This document shows positions 36,660 to 49,200 of a DNA stretch of 64,000 nucleotides, piece by piece (within the stretch, counting starts at the first letter, position 1; every line of letters begins with the position of its first letter). The notes under the pieces are model-generated. The model did no database searches. It was not told the DNA's origin and saw only the letters and a list, made by a program, of their open reading frames with translations. Origin of the DNA: Caprimulgus europaeus (Eukaryota; Chordata; Aves; Caprimulgiformes; Caprimulgidae). The stretch is taken from contig OU015532.1 in assembly GCA_907165065.1 (NCBI GenBank), positions 34,266,339 to 34,330,338 on the forward strand, read 5' to 3'. Position numbers and translations under genes: made by a program.

Positions 36660-39600
36660 CTATTAAATAGTGGAGCAACCCTTCAGCTGGACAAAGAAGA
36701 ACAAAATAATGTTATATTTTAATATTGTTTGCTTGAGAACAATTAATATTTAATTAAAATGTAAATTTTGGTTCATGCTATTTAGATAAATGATTGAGCC
36801 TTGAATTGATGCTCCATTTCTCATTTTAGATAAGAAAGTGTACAAATAGAGGTTTGAGGGAGACAAGCTCAAATATGCCTCAAGAAGAAGAAGGAATTTG
36901 CCCAATTCCCACTGGAGAGGTGCTGCAGTCAGAGCCCCATTTTTCTGTCTCTTTTCTTGTGTCCATTCAGGAACTTCAGAAAACGTGTTTGGTGAATTGT
37001 GTAACCAAGGGTTTGTAGGGCCCTTTGCAGTAGTTGTGCCCTGTCCCACATTCTGTCTGTGAAATAAGGCCACTGAAGCACTTAAACAAGTCAGATTCAT
37101 ACTGCCCTGTTCTGCGTATGATAAATTATTGTGACACCATGGTACTGCCACTGGGCAATGCCACAGAATCACTGCTGCAAGGAGAATCTCTTCTATTTTT
37201 CAGAGTCTGTGCTTTCATCTAAACAGCCTAGCTCTTCACTAAGAAAACAAAATCCAGCTGCTTAGCAGCAAGAAAAGTCACATCTTGGGCTGAACAAATA
37301 GAAGCTAAATATTACTACTAGAATGGCAAATGAAGAGATTTTCTACAGGCAAGCACAAAGCAAAATCCCATTCTAAGCATTTCAGAGTATAAGTAGTATC
37401 TGCATCCAAATCAGAATTTCATAAATGTGATCCACATTCTTAATTCACTAAATCTAAATCCCAGAGTCTGGTGATTGTCTGTGTGCGTGTGTCGTGTGGA
37501 TGGGGGAGGAGGAATTCTACCACATTTCATCTCAGTACTTTGCTGCTTGAGTCCATCTGAGATTTAGGAAATGCTTTAGGGCTAGCTAATAAGCAGTTCT
37601 GGAAGCAAAATTACTAAATTCACGTGGTTATGATTTATGAAGATGTAACATTATTTATGCATATTTGGGTAAGTGCTGTGTATTAGCAATCATGTTTATA
37701 AACCCCAATGTTTAGTACATTTTAGCATGAATTATTATGTATGTGCAATACCGTGAAGTTGTTTCAGAATATTATAAAGTATTTCCTCCTAATAAACATG
37801 TTTGCAAATATCTAGACTGGCCAGTGAATTATAGCAAGGTGAGGGGCATAAATCTGTACTTATTAAAGTCAGGGTGACTCCAAAAGGAATCACATGAAAC
37901 TCCAAAATGTTTGGGTTTTTTTGTTTGTTTTTTTCCCCCAGGAATTGACCAACTACAAAACTTGAAACTGATTAAACTGAAAACATCACAAACTAAAAAT
38001 AGCCAGCCATTCTGGATAATCAGTTAGCCACTTGCAACTTTTTCCCTGCTAATTTCATTCATAGTGATGGAGGACTGACCTGAATAGACTGCTTGTAGGG
38101 TTTGGGAATAGAGGCTATGCAGGATTTTTAACTGGCACTTTCCAAATGTGTTTTTTAGCAGTAATTATTTTGATTTACCTTTTCTATCCAAATGTTTTTC
38201 ACACTATGGGGTAGAGCAGAGAATTAGTTTGAAGGAAGGCCTTATTTGAAATAGTGAGTCTTCTTTAGGAAGTTAATCCATGCAAATTTAAATTTGTATA
38301 AAACACATTGGTTTCACATTTGCCAGCAACATAGAACTCAGACATCCATGTTTGTAAATATTTTAAGTGAATTGTAAGCAAATCTGTGTTGATTCAAAGT
38401 TTTTCCATGGGAATCACTAAAACTTCATTAAATGGATGTCTTAATTGTGGTTCACATTTTGTTTTCCAGTAACACTGAAAACAACTCAGAATCTCCTGTA
38501 TCCAGTGTAATCCTAGCATGCAAATGAAGACACTGTTGAGAGACCCTAACAAACAATTAAGTTAAATTATTTTTCATGTTTGTAGTGTTTTATAATATGA
38601 TGCAGTGCAGCACAGATACCCTTATAGCCCACTGGTATCCAGAACCAATATGTAATTATCAAATTACAACAAAACCCAATTGAAAAGTGGCAGTATGCTC
38701 AGGTAAGGTGAGAATGGACAGGGATGCTTGCAGTCCAGATTATTGAATGGATTTGCAGAGAAACAGAGATCTGTTGGAGGAAACAGACAAAGGTGGCTGA
38801 GAAACACACTGAAGCACGCAGATTTAGAATGGAATCGGTAGATATGGCTTCCTCTCCAGGTACAGAGACACACAATTCGAAACCTGTACAGTATATAGTG
38901 TAACTGTATTTGAAAAGTCAGTGAAATGATTGAGAAAGGACAAAAGGATTGTGCTTTCACTAGTGCCCTGGAGGTTGCTAGATGTGTGTTCTATCAGCTT
39001 CCAGCAAAGGCAGTGAAATTTTTAGAGGTACGATTGAGTTAGTATAGGATTCTTTTCCCTTCACTCTGAAAAAGAGAGGGAGTAGAAGAAGCCACTAATC
39101 TTCTTCCAGCCCATCTTTAATATCATCAGTTATCATCAAATCAACAGGCTGATCTTAGTAGACATAGGGGGAAAAAAGGAATTATTAATCCAAGTGCTTC
39201 TGACCAATGATGATCTCAAATCCATAGCTGTCTAGAATTTCAGATGAACATTAGAGAAAAAGGGAGCCTAGAGGGTTTTCTATGTTTAATTTCAAAGCAG
39301 ACTGCATTTTCTAGCTTTCAGTCATTTTATTGAGCTTCCACTTAAATTTCTGTATTTCGGTAAAACAGAAGTTATTCAAGTACTTGCAACCACAAGAGTG
39401 TGAAGAGACCTAAGATCAATGTAGATTAAAATTTATGTGAAATTTATGAAGACTCATTGACCCAAAATCCAGGTCCTCAGTTTTGAGGCTTACTAAGGAT
39501 CTTCACTGAAATCTCTTTCACATTATAAATCATAGTGACTGGCGTTGTACAGACCATTATTGTTTTTCAGATATATATTATTTTTGTCTACATAATTAGC

Positions 39601-41285
39601 ATGGGACAAGGAAGGACAACAAAAGATTTAGTTTGTCCATAGGCAGGGGATAATCCATTGAACAGGAATGTTGTTAGTCATATAACTTATTACTTTTTTG
39701 GGAGGAATGGCAGTGTTTCTGTCCTGCATCATTATCAAATGAACCATAAATTCTGAATATATTAGTAAAGATCTTCACTGATTGTGAAAACATGTTAAGC
39801 AGCTTGAAGTAGTATAGGTGAAAGTATTGCTGTAATTCTTAACATCTCCTCACCCACCTCTCCCCAAATTTGTTGGTGATTCAACTAGCTGCAGGTGAAA
39901 GAATAGTGTCCTCTCTTCACTTGTTCTTACTTAACTTTCCCAGTGTATCCAAAGATGGCCACTTGAGTAAATTGTGATCAGGCGATTTTTTAACAATATT
40001 ACCAAGCTTTGAAATGAACACATCTGTACAATTCTTTCTTGGACAGTCTGTGAAAATCTGTAAAAAAAGTATACTCATCTTACAGAGGACCTTAATTCAT
40101 CCTCTGGGATATTGTTATTTATTTCAGTTCTTGCAATATACCTGCTTATTTGGATGAATTTACCACAGTAGACAGAAGCAGCTATTTACTTCTGAAATGT
40201 GTCATTGTTTTTTTGTTTGGTTGGTTGTTTTTTTAAAATGGATAGAACATGGTTTCCAACTCAAGAGCCATTTTCAGACATAAAATCTTGTCAAAGGGCT
40301 GTTTTACTTCACAGCAAACACACTTATATCTGCTGGTGTGGTCATAGTGCTACCAGACTTTAATTTAGGCCCTGTAGTGGAAAGTAGACTTAATCATATT
40401 CAAGTGGATAACAGGAACCACCAAGATATTCCAGGTCAACCAGGATGGCAATATCCTGTCTCTTTGACAATAGTGGCCTTCTCATGTTCATGTCAAGAAA
40501 GGTCACACTTACTGTCACCACAAGTTAAAACATAGTAAACAGAAGATTAGTATATTACACTGTGAATAAATTGTGGTTTTTAAAACAAAATTTGATTTGT
40601 TTGTTTTATATTGATCTGAGTTGTTAGGGGAAGTGACCAACAGGACATCACACAGCCCATGCCGTGAACCAGATACACAGAAGGTTATTCTGTGTGTGCC
40701 TTGCAGGCAAAGGTGCTAACCTAAGGAACAGTTTTCTGACATATGTTGTACTTTCAAAGAAAAGAGAGTATCAAAAAATTATTACGAGAATTTCTCCTTG
40801 CTTTCGTGCTGACAGATTTTTAGCGAAGCATACTGTTTGCTGGATATACATGACAAAAATCTTGCACAGGGATTCCCTTTAATTGGTAGAAACTTATTTT
40901 TTTCTCTATCCCTATGTTTTAGGTAGCATGTAAATCAGCTGGTTTTTTAGCAACTATTGGGAGTGTAAAACTCCCTCCTTTTCTTCCTCTCCCCACTCCT
41001 TCTCTTTTGTCAGAGAAAAGCCAGCTTCCCTTACACGTCCATTGCGTGTTAAATTCATTCATGCTGGTAGGCTTGGCTAGTATCCTCAGACATAATATCT
41101 TAATGTACATATGTTTTTAAAGAATGACTTGCCTATGTTAATAATATCAGTAACTTAATTTGTTCTTAGGAATATATGGAGACTAAATATTATAGTAATA
41201 GAAAATGGAATTAAAAACAAGGTGCCAGGACTATGTTTCATTGTTAGCTTAAAGAAGTCCTGGTTTTATCATGCTTTCTCCTTCT
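36660..41285. other. Unique AT-rich non-coding DNA
   Basis: No gene or transposon was seen. A minus-strand frame of 140 codons at 36750-37172 shows no family and no splice context. T/G-rich patches occur near 37915-37940 and 40205-40240. Confidence 0.65.
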
Positions 41286-41311
41286 CCCTCCCATCCCCAC
41301 CCCACCCCACC
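41286..41311. repeat. (CCCCA)n pentanucleotide repeat
   Basis: Three to four CCCCA units preceded by a CTCCCTCCCAT stretch. The complementary strand has four runs of G in close succession and could form a G-quadruplex. A minus-strand frame reads through as WWGGVGMGGR, which I regard as a by-product. Confidence 0.8.
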
Positions 41312-44300
41312 AGAATTGTCGGCACTGATTCAGAACAGTATAAGTAGTCCCTCTGTGAGAGGCTGATGATGATCTTGTTAATTTTGAAACTGACCAGGAG
41401 TTACGCAATTTGTGGATGCACATGTGCATCTGCTGATGAGATCAATCGCTTTTCTCCAATGGAATACACTGTAGTTTTATGCAGTGTTAAATCATTATTC
41501 CTGTCTTGCAAGGCTATCAATAAAATGTGTTGTAATGTTTAAATAAAAGGCATTCGGGACCAAATCATCAGGGGAAGTGTGTTTAAAAATATGTCAGCTT
41601 ACATTTGTGCTAGTGATAGGAGCAGTCCACTCAAAGTGGATGCAAATGGCTAGCAAGTTAGAGTATTTACAAACGCCTTGGATATTTTAACATTCTCACT
41701 CTTTCTACCTGCCACAGCAAATTTGAACTAGACATTCCAGCTGCTGTCAGATCCAAAACCAAGAGTGTCCTTCATCACAAGCACCCCTACCAGGAATGCT
41801 TGGGAATATATGCCTATCTTTCCTGTGTATGCTTTGCCCTGTAGCTTGCAATTAGTTGATAGAGTTGAAAAAGCAAGACTGTGGAATGATAGAAGTGCTG
41901 ATGCTTTGCCTCGCCTGGTGGCGTATGAGGGTCTTTAGAGGCAAGTTGGACGTCAAAATGGAGACAACCCCTATTTTGCTTAAAGGAAAAAACAAACAAA
42001 CAAAGAAAAACTCCAGGAGAGGGTGTACGTGTTCAGCTTTAGGTTTATAACTGTGTAATACAGCAACAGCTGCTGTTTCGGTGTGGCAGAGGTACTGTGC
42101 AATGATCGAAAACACATTTTCTGTCAGTCCCGTCCTCAACCACCACCTTCACCTACACTGCTTTGCACTTCATGCAGTCGTTCTGATGAGGCAGCATTTT
42201 CTTCCTACTTTAAGTAGTTGTTTTAACAGCTTAAAGAATAACATCTAAATTCGCCCTAACGCTGTTTTTTATACTCGTAGGGTTCTGATGGTATCTATGA
42301 CTGCCCTAATAGCTCATACTTTTCCCCGTAATTGTTTGGGTTCTGAGAGGATCCTTATTTTCCATCAAAACAAGTTTGACTTCAGTACTTTTGTAAACAC
42401 TCCAACAATTTTGCTACTTTTGACAGGTATCATCAGAACCTTTTGCTGTTGGCAAACTATCATTTAATGAAATACGGGGAAACATACTATAACATTCATC
42501 TAAATGAATCTCTGATGCCTAAATGGGTAATATTGAAACACAAATATTTTTCTGTTTGGGAGAGTTTCCCTCGAGACAAGAGTACATAAAATGGAAGCTG
42601 TGTGAGTAATGAGTGACAGTTTCTTAAAGGTTAATATTTTCTTTAATCTATTTCCATAACAGGAGTAGAGAATAAAATACTGTGCTAAGCATAAGGTGTG
42701 CTTTTGGGATTAGAGAAACAATCTCCGCTAGTATGTATATCTCAGACCACAGGGAACAATAACGCACACCACAAACACATTTTTATTTCATTTAATCAAA
42801 TACAGTAGTGTCTTAAATATTTTTTCCATGTTATTAAAAGGATTGAGGATTCCTTAAATTTCCTCTTTTTTTCCTTTTTTTTTTTTTAAAGAAAAGTAAA
42901 ACTGCCCTTAATGCTGGACTAGACTCTGTGATTGTCATGTAAGGTAATGAAACCATTAAATGCACAGTATTAAGAAGAGACGAGATGCAATTAGCCAAGA
43001 AATTACTCTGATCTCAGTGACATTTTCAAAAAATCATAATACAATATACGTTGCAGGACATGATTGACAGTCTAATCCAGTTTTGATGGAACGTAGTCCA
43101 CATACTGAGAGTAAAGCAGTACACGACCAGATAAAGCTCACAGCTGTGAATCCCTGATATGTCCTTACAGTCTTGTCACCCAGGAAATTCCTCAGGTTTA
43201 AAAGATGATGAAAGTATCGACCATTAATGACAGGATCATCTCCTACCCTGAAATAAAATGTACTAATCCCTTTTGCTAGGTCTATGAATTCCTAATATAA
43301 ATTATATAAACTGTAGTAATTCATCTCTGTTAGCACAGTTGTGTTTGGAAATTGTACAGCAGTCTTTGCCCTATTTGAAATGCTAGATGAAAGCAAGACA
43401 TGTTCGTTTAAGCTACAGCATAAAGTAATTTAACACAGGGGACAGAATAACTTCTGGATAATGAGCAGTAGATATGTAAAAGAAGGAAGTTTTGAAGTTC
43501 TAAAGTGGCCTGATGGATTTATGCTTGATCTTAGAAAGAGGCCAAAAATGTAAATATAGGAAGTATGGTTAAATGCAGGTGCTTTGTTAGACATTTGTAA
43601 GATGATTTAATGATTGAGTCATACAGAATACATGCTCTGACTTCAAAGAGACACACAATGGTCATTTATGTCTTACAAATAATTTGGATGGTAACCTATC
43701 CATCATTTTAAAATACAGTAATGTGGATCATACTGGATTATACTGCAAGAGGGGAAAAAAAAAGTTAAAAATGAATTTGAAGTGACGTTAAAAACACATT
43801 TGAATTTTTGTAATCCATTTTTGATAATACATAGTCTGCACATATCTATCAAGCTGGACGTGCAGCCTTGTGTTAATATCTCATTGACACCTGCAACGTC
43901 CTGTAGACAAACAGTCATTGATGAGGTCAGATAGTTAGCCTTCTAAAGGACGTTCAAGGCATCTGCAAATAATACAAAGCACAAAGCTGGATCTTGGATA
44001 TTTTTCTCACAAGTAATGGCAGCACAGAAATACAAGGTTGTTAAGAGAAATAAAGTAAAAGCACTCAATAAAAAAATGTGTGTTTCAGCTGTGCGTCCTG
44101 TGCTCCTGCATAACAGTATGTACTCGTTTTAAGTGTAAATACAGCACAGAAATAATATTGCTAATAAATAATATCTACATTTTCAGAAACTGTGTTTGTT
44201 GTAGAAGTAACTGTTCAAAAGGATTCTGTGTTTGGTAGCCTTTCTGTATTCTGAATCTGGTGGAAGTCTGCAGTGGAAATCATTGTATTGCACACGCACA

Positions 44301-46268
44301 CAAAGCAAAGCCTAATGTTATTCAGTACTCTGAGAACACTTTAGGAAGCAGAACAAGGGAGAGTCAATTCTTTTATGTCTGACTAACATTGCTTTTGCCA
44401 GTTATGTTCAGAATCATTGTAGTAAGATCAAAAGCTAACAGTATACACAAGTTCCCACAACTTGTGGGATTAAAGATATCCCACAGGTATGATGGGTTAC
44501 AACTGATTCAAACTCTTCAAATTTCAGCAGGTTTCAGCATAGCTTGAAATATGAGCCAAACCACAACTGATTGCATGCCATTCTGAAATCGCCTCAAAGA
44601 ACCAAAAAAAAACCCCAAAAGCAGCAGAGGTCTATTTTGTATTAGTCATTTGAAATGTTCAAATACGAATTCAATAGATAATGTCAGACCAAAAAACAGA
44701 AGTCAACTTTGAACGCCTGCCCTAGCTTACATGCAAGGAGGTGAATAATGGATTATGCCACTTTATGAGTCAGACTTAAAGAAATACTGCATTTCCATCC
44801 TGAGGATTTGATTTATTCAAGATGGGTGGTACTCGAGATGAACATGACAGCGTTTGTGAGAAGTTTATATTAAATTCAGGGTTTTGTTTGGGTTTTTTTT
44901 TTTTAAGTTTACTAGAAATTGCAATTTAACACTAAATTCTGTTTAAAATATGCTTGAATCCCAAACTGCGTCAGGATAATTTTCATTTGTGTATGTTCTA
45001 TTTGTATCACTCAACATAAACATATTTTTAATGACTTCATCTAACAAGACCTTGAACATTTGGAAATACTATTGACATAAGGTAGAGTTAGAAGGCACAA
45101 AATGCAGCATTTGAGGACAAGATTTTATTGCAATAGTGTACATACAAGAATACAGTTTAGATTAATATCAGAATAAATTGCAATGCTGATAAAGAAAATG
45201 CAAGAAAAAGAATGCCTCATAAATTAACAACTTGAAACTAGCAATGTGACAGGTACCTCCAATTTCACTAAATTTGGTAGTAATCAAGGGCTCTCAGCAA
45301 CTCCCAGGAGCTCTGCACCCCACAGCATCTGAACCTAAGCCAGAAACATTGTAAGAAGTGAAGAGAGTGTATTATAAAGCAGGGCTGCTTCTGCTGCTGC
45401 ACAATATCTTCCATAAGCCTTCTATGAATTACTTCTTAAAACTCAGTGAGGCCTCCTCAGGGAAGATTTTTCCATTCCTGTTCTGAGTCAGATACTGTGC
45501 AATCTTTACTCACAGTTATAAATTAGCTTTGAATGTATCTTGCCTACACAGCCCCATGTCACTAGGTTCTGTCTTTCCTCTTTTTTTAAAATGAACAAAA
45601 ATTTATGTATATTTCATTCAAAATCATGGAAAAAAATGAAAGAACAACTGGTTTTTGAGAGTTAGTTTGTTTGTATAGTATGGGTTCTCCCAAGTAGAGA
45701 TGCAGGGGAATGAAGAAGAATGTTTTGTGGGTTTGTATAATAGGTGTCTTTACGTTAAACAACGGTACAGAGTTGTATTCTTTGTTTTTAAGTATGACTG
45801 TCTTTATTTGAGGTAACTGAAGATTATTGGCCCAAATTGTTTCAAATTGATTTTGATTACCTATGCTCTAATCTTTAGATGAACAAATACTCAGAACTGC
45901 CTTTTCCATTTCCCATGTGCACAATGTTATCATGATTTTCTATTTTTATTATTACTTAGGGAATATAATAAAAGAAGATTACTTCAATTTTAACTGTTTT
46001 AAAAGTAAACAAATATGTTGAGCTTTTTAAAAATAACAAATACATTGACATTTTTGGATGTCTTCCTAGGTTTCAGTACTTTGCCATTTATATTCAATTT
46101 TTAGGCAATCAGCTTCAATTTTGGCACAGTAATTTATTAGAGAACCTGGATTCCTTCGAGAAAAATCAAAACTGATGATGCCAGCAGGCTCAGCATGAGA
46201 GTGTAATGCAAATGCTGTTACTTTGCTGTGTGAATGTTTAAAGGGAAGGAAGAGGAAGATGCTACTGG
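41312..46268. other. Unique AT-rich non-coding DNA
   Basis: No supported gene or RNA. An A/C simple stretch (CAAACAAACAAAG) lies at 41983-42010, and T-rich runs lie near 42866-42888 and 44896-44905. Frames are short throughout. Confidence 0.65.
44454..44485. other. Pair of mutually exclusive inverted repeats
   Basis: CCCACAA-C-TTGTGGG (44454-44468) is a near-perfect palindrome. Its right arm, extended to TGTGGGAT, also pairs with ATCCCACA at 44478-44485. The middle arm can fold left or right but not both. No ORF or leader context suggests a riboswitch or attenuator, so this is most likely chance. Confidence 0.7.
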
Positions 46269-46290
46269 AAAAAAAAAAAAAAAAAAAAAA
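46269..46290. repeat. (A)22 homopolymer
   Basis: Twenty-two uninterrupted A residues between ATGCTACTGG and GTAGTGGTAG. It could be the tail of a retroposed transcript, but the DNA upstream carries no AATAAA signal or recognisable gene, and no flanking duplication is obvious. Confidence 0.95.
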
Positions 46291-49200
46291 GTAGTGGTAG
46301 TGTAATAACTCTAAAAACTTTTCTTATTCTTCTTGGGAATCTTGGATTTTTAATACATATAAAACTGTACAACCCTAAAATCCTAAGTTTTTTAAAATAG
46401 AATTTTACACACTGAAAGTTAAATGATTGAATATCATTTTGCATGTTTAATCCAGCATCAGCTACATTAGATATCCTTTTATATTTTTCAGCTTTTATAT
46501 GATGAGTGTTGTTATGAACTGTGGTTTCTGCAGCAAAATAACAATAACAAAAGCCATTATTTGTTAGTAATTTTTATAAGACCTAAATTTCTCATATTAT
46601 TAGTCTGATAATAAAGAAAATTATAGATGCTGCTGCTACCAGGAGTGGAGTAACTGAATTTGCTCTAAGGCTAAATATAGGATGATGAGAAATGCTCTTT
46701 ATACTTCATTCAGAAGGCACTGCATAATGTTTCTATTTGGCCCAAACTCCTAAGTAACTCTCTACAAATGTTATTATTTTACTCTAAAAAACAAAACAAA
46801 ACAAAACACTGAGGTTAATGGATTCTGAACTGTCAAGGGTTGTAGATGAATTACTACACAGACTTGTTGATGTTAAATTCAGTGGGGGAAAAAACACAGC
46901 GATGGTCTCTATCCAACACTAGATAATAATAGTTCGCAGTGTACAGCGTTTTACATTTTCAAAGCTCTGTATAGTCATATGAAAAGCACCAGAAAAATAT
47001 GAAAATAATAAATCACTCTCAGTTTAAAAGGTTTCTGTGTGCTTTTACAATTAAAAGAATGTAGTGGAAGACCTGAATGTTGTTTTTGGAGAATACATGT
47101 GTGTGTGCGGGGGGACCTTGTTCACTTTAAGGCAATGTTAAATATTTTTCAATATTTGAAATCACTTTTTGACAGATCTGTTATGGTTAATTAATTACTT
47201 TCATTTGCTTTAAGTTGTATACTTGAAGATGAATAGTGCACGATAACAAGGCTAGACTGTGTGAGGAAGACCTTTGGTAGTCTATACAGTGTGCTGCCTC
47301 ATTAAAGAGCTAGCTATCTGCAGGAAGCCTGACATTGAAAGGTACCACACATCCCATAACGCCCTCCCTTAACTGTGATGATTGTAGCTTCTTCCTAAAA
47401 GTGATGATTAGGAGAGAGAAAAGCAAAACTGAATGCTGTATGAATATTTCATGTAAATGTAAGCAGGCACTTACTGGACGTAGTCCTTGATTGATGCTAG
47501 AGTGCCTCTAAATGCCTTGACATTGAAGGGTTTAGACTCCCCTTTCCACAATGACTGCTTCAAGAGCTGCAGTTAATAGTGGAATATAGCTGTATTTAGC
47601 TGAAGAGCTCTTTATTACTGGCTGATATTAAACAAGACCACAGGCGTTAGGTTTGAGTAAGTGAATCTAGATAAAAGAGTTAGTGGATATCTAAATGAGA
47701 TAAGATAGTTAAGGTTTCTTCTCCTTCTGCCTTCCCTTTCTGTAGCTCAATTGCTTGCATCACTTTTAAATTCCTTCCTATGCTGAAGTGAATCAGCAGC
47801 ACACAAGAGGAATCAACCATGAATTGTTTTACAATACCTCTGTTCAACAAATCACTGAATGGAAATGTCTAAACAATTTCTTACAAAGAGGCTAGTGTTT
47901 TTAAAAGGTACTAAAATTAATATAATTATTCAGATTTTAAAAAGCTAGAATTTTAATCTTTCCCAATAAGCTTTTCAAACTACCATTGAAACACTGATCA
48001 AAGATAAAAATATCTACTCTTTCAAGGATTGATTTATCTTTTGTTTTTGTAGAGACACAAATATTTCTCTGTATGTGCTAAGTAAGAGCCTGATTCTGTC
48101 ACACTTTTGAATTGACCTCTTGAAAAGTTAGTGGCCTTTAATGCATAGCTTTAAATGGAATAGTAATGCATGCAGGTAATTCAGAAGCTGAAATCAGCGG
48201 TGTAAAGGAATCGTCTTTCAAAATCAGTCAAATGAAGTAATGATATTTTGAAAATTGACACTGAGCTGTTTCAGAGTGAGAAGCAGATGATGGTCATAAT
48301 AGGTGTTTTCTGTTTTCTTATTAACAGATAAATCATCATCTGAAAAAAGATCTGTGACTACCATGCACTTTCATCAGCATTACGGACTGCACTTTCCAAA
48401 TACTTATTTTTTAAGCATGATATAATAAAATGCCATATTTTGAGCTCTGCTGTATTTAGGCAGAAATTTTAATTGGTATGGTAATGAAATTGAATGATTT
48501 CTCACCATAAGTTGAAGAAAGCAGAATGTACCCACATGGAAAGTGTGTTTGACAATGTTTTGTACCTACTGAAATATTTTGCCCTTGAAATCTGTATAAA
48601 TAAGTCTCCGTATCAACCACTAGCTTTCATTAATTGCAAATCTTGAAACAAAATACTGAGGGTGAAAAGATAAAATAAGCAGGGTTATACTTCCCGTAGG
48701 AGTGGGAAGGCTAGAACCAGTGTGAGCCATCTCCTCTGCCATTCCAGGCATTTCTGAGTAGTTTTGTAGTGGCACTCCCCATGTCTCTGAAGGAGGAGTA
48801 GGAGCTGCGTATCCATATGGCTTCCTCCTCTGTGCCTCCAGGCTTCTAATGTTTGACACATCAGAAAGGCAATTATAGCTGCCATTTATTTTTATACCAT
48901 TCATTTCAAATCCAGTACATCATAAATAAGAGGACTATGGGACCACCTTTTCATTCCCCACACAGCTTCCCTCAGATGCATAGAGGACGGAATTGCCCCT
49001 TCCCAAGCATCCATGTAGGTGTGTGTGCTTAAAGCTCTATTCTTCGGCAGGCCTTCCAGTAAGATGATTCCTGAGGTAGCTTGAGCCAAGAATCAGCTAA
49101 GCTGGTTTTGTCCGTTATTATCACAAAAGCTTGAGTGAGTTTTCCATAGAGTTTTCCAGCATATTTCTGACTATACCAACAGAAGAAAAGAAACGGCTCT

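Noticed and set aside
36750-37172. Minus-strand frame of 140 codons
   Set aside because: Among the longest outside repeats, but a few such frames are expected in 64 kb. No domain, signal peptide or splice context was seen.
46230-46290. A22 run as the tail of a processed pseudogene
   Set aside because: No polyadenylation signal, recognisable coding sequence or flanking duplication accompanies it.
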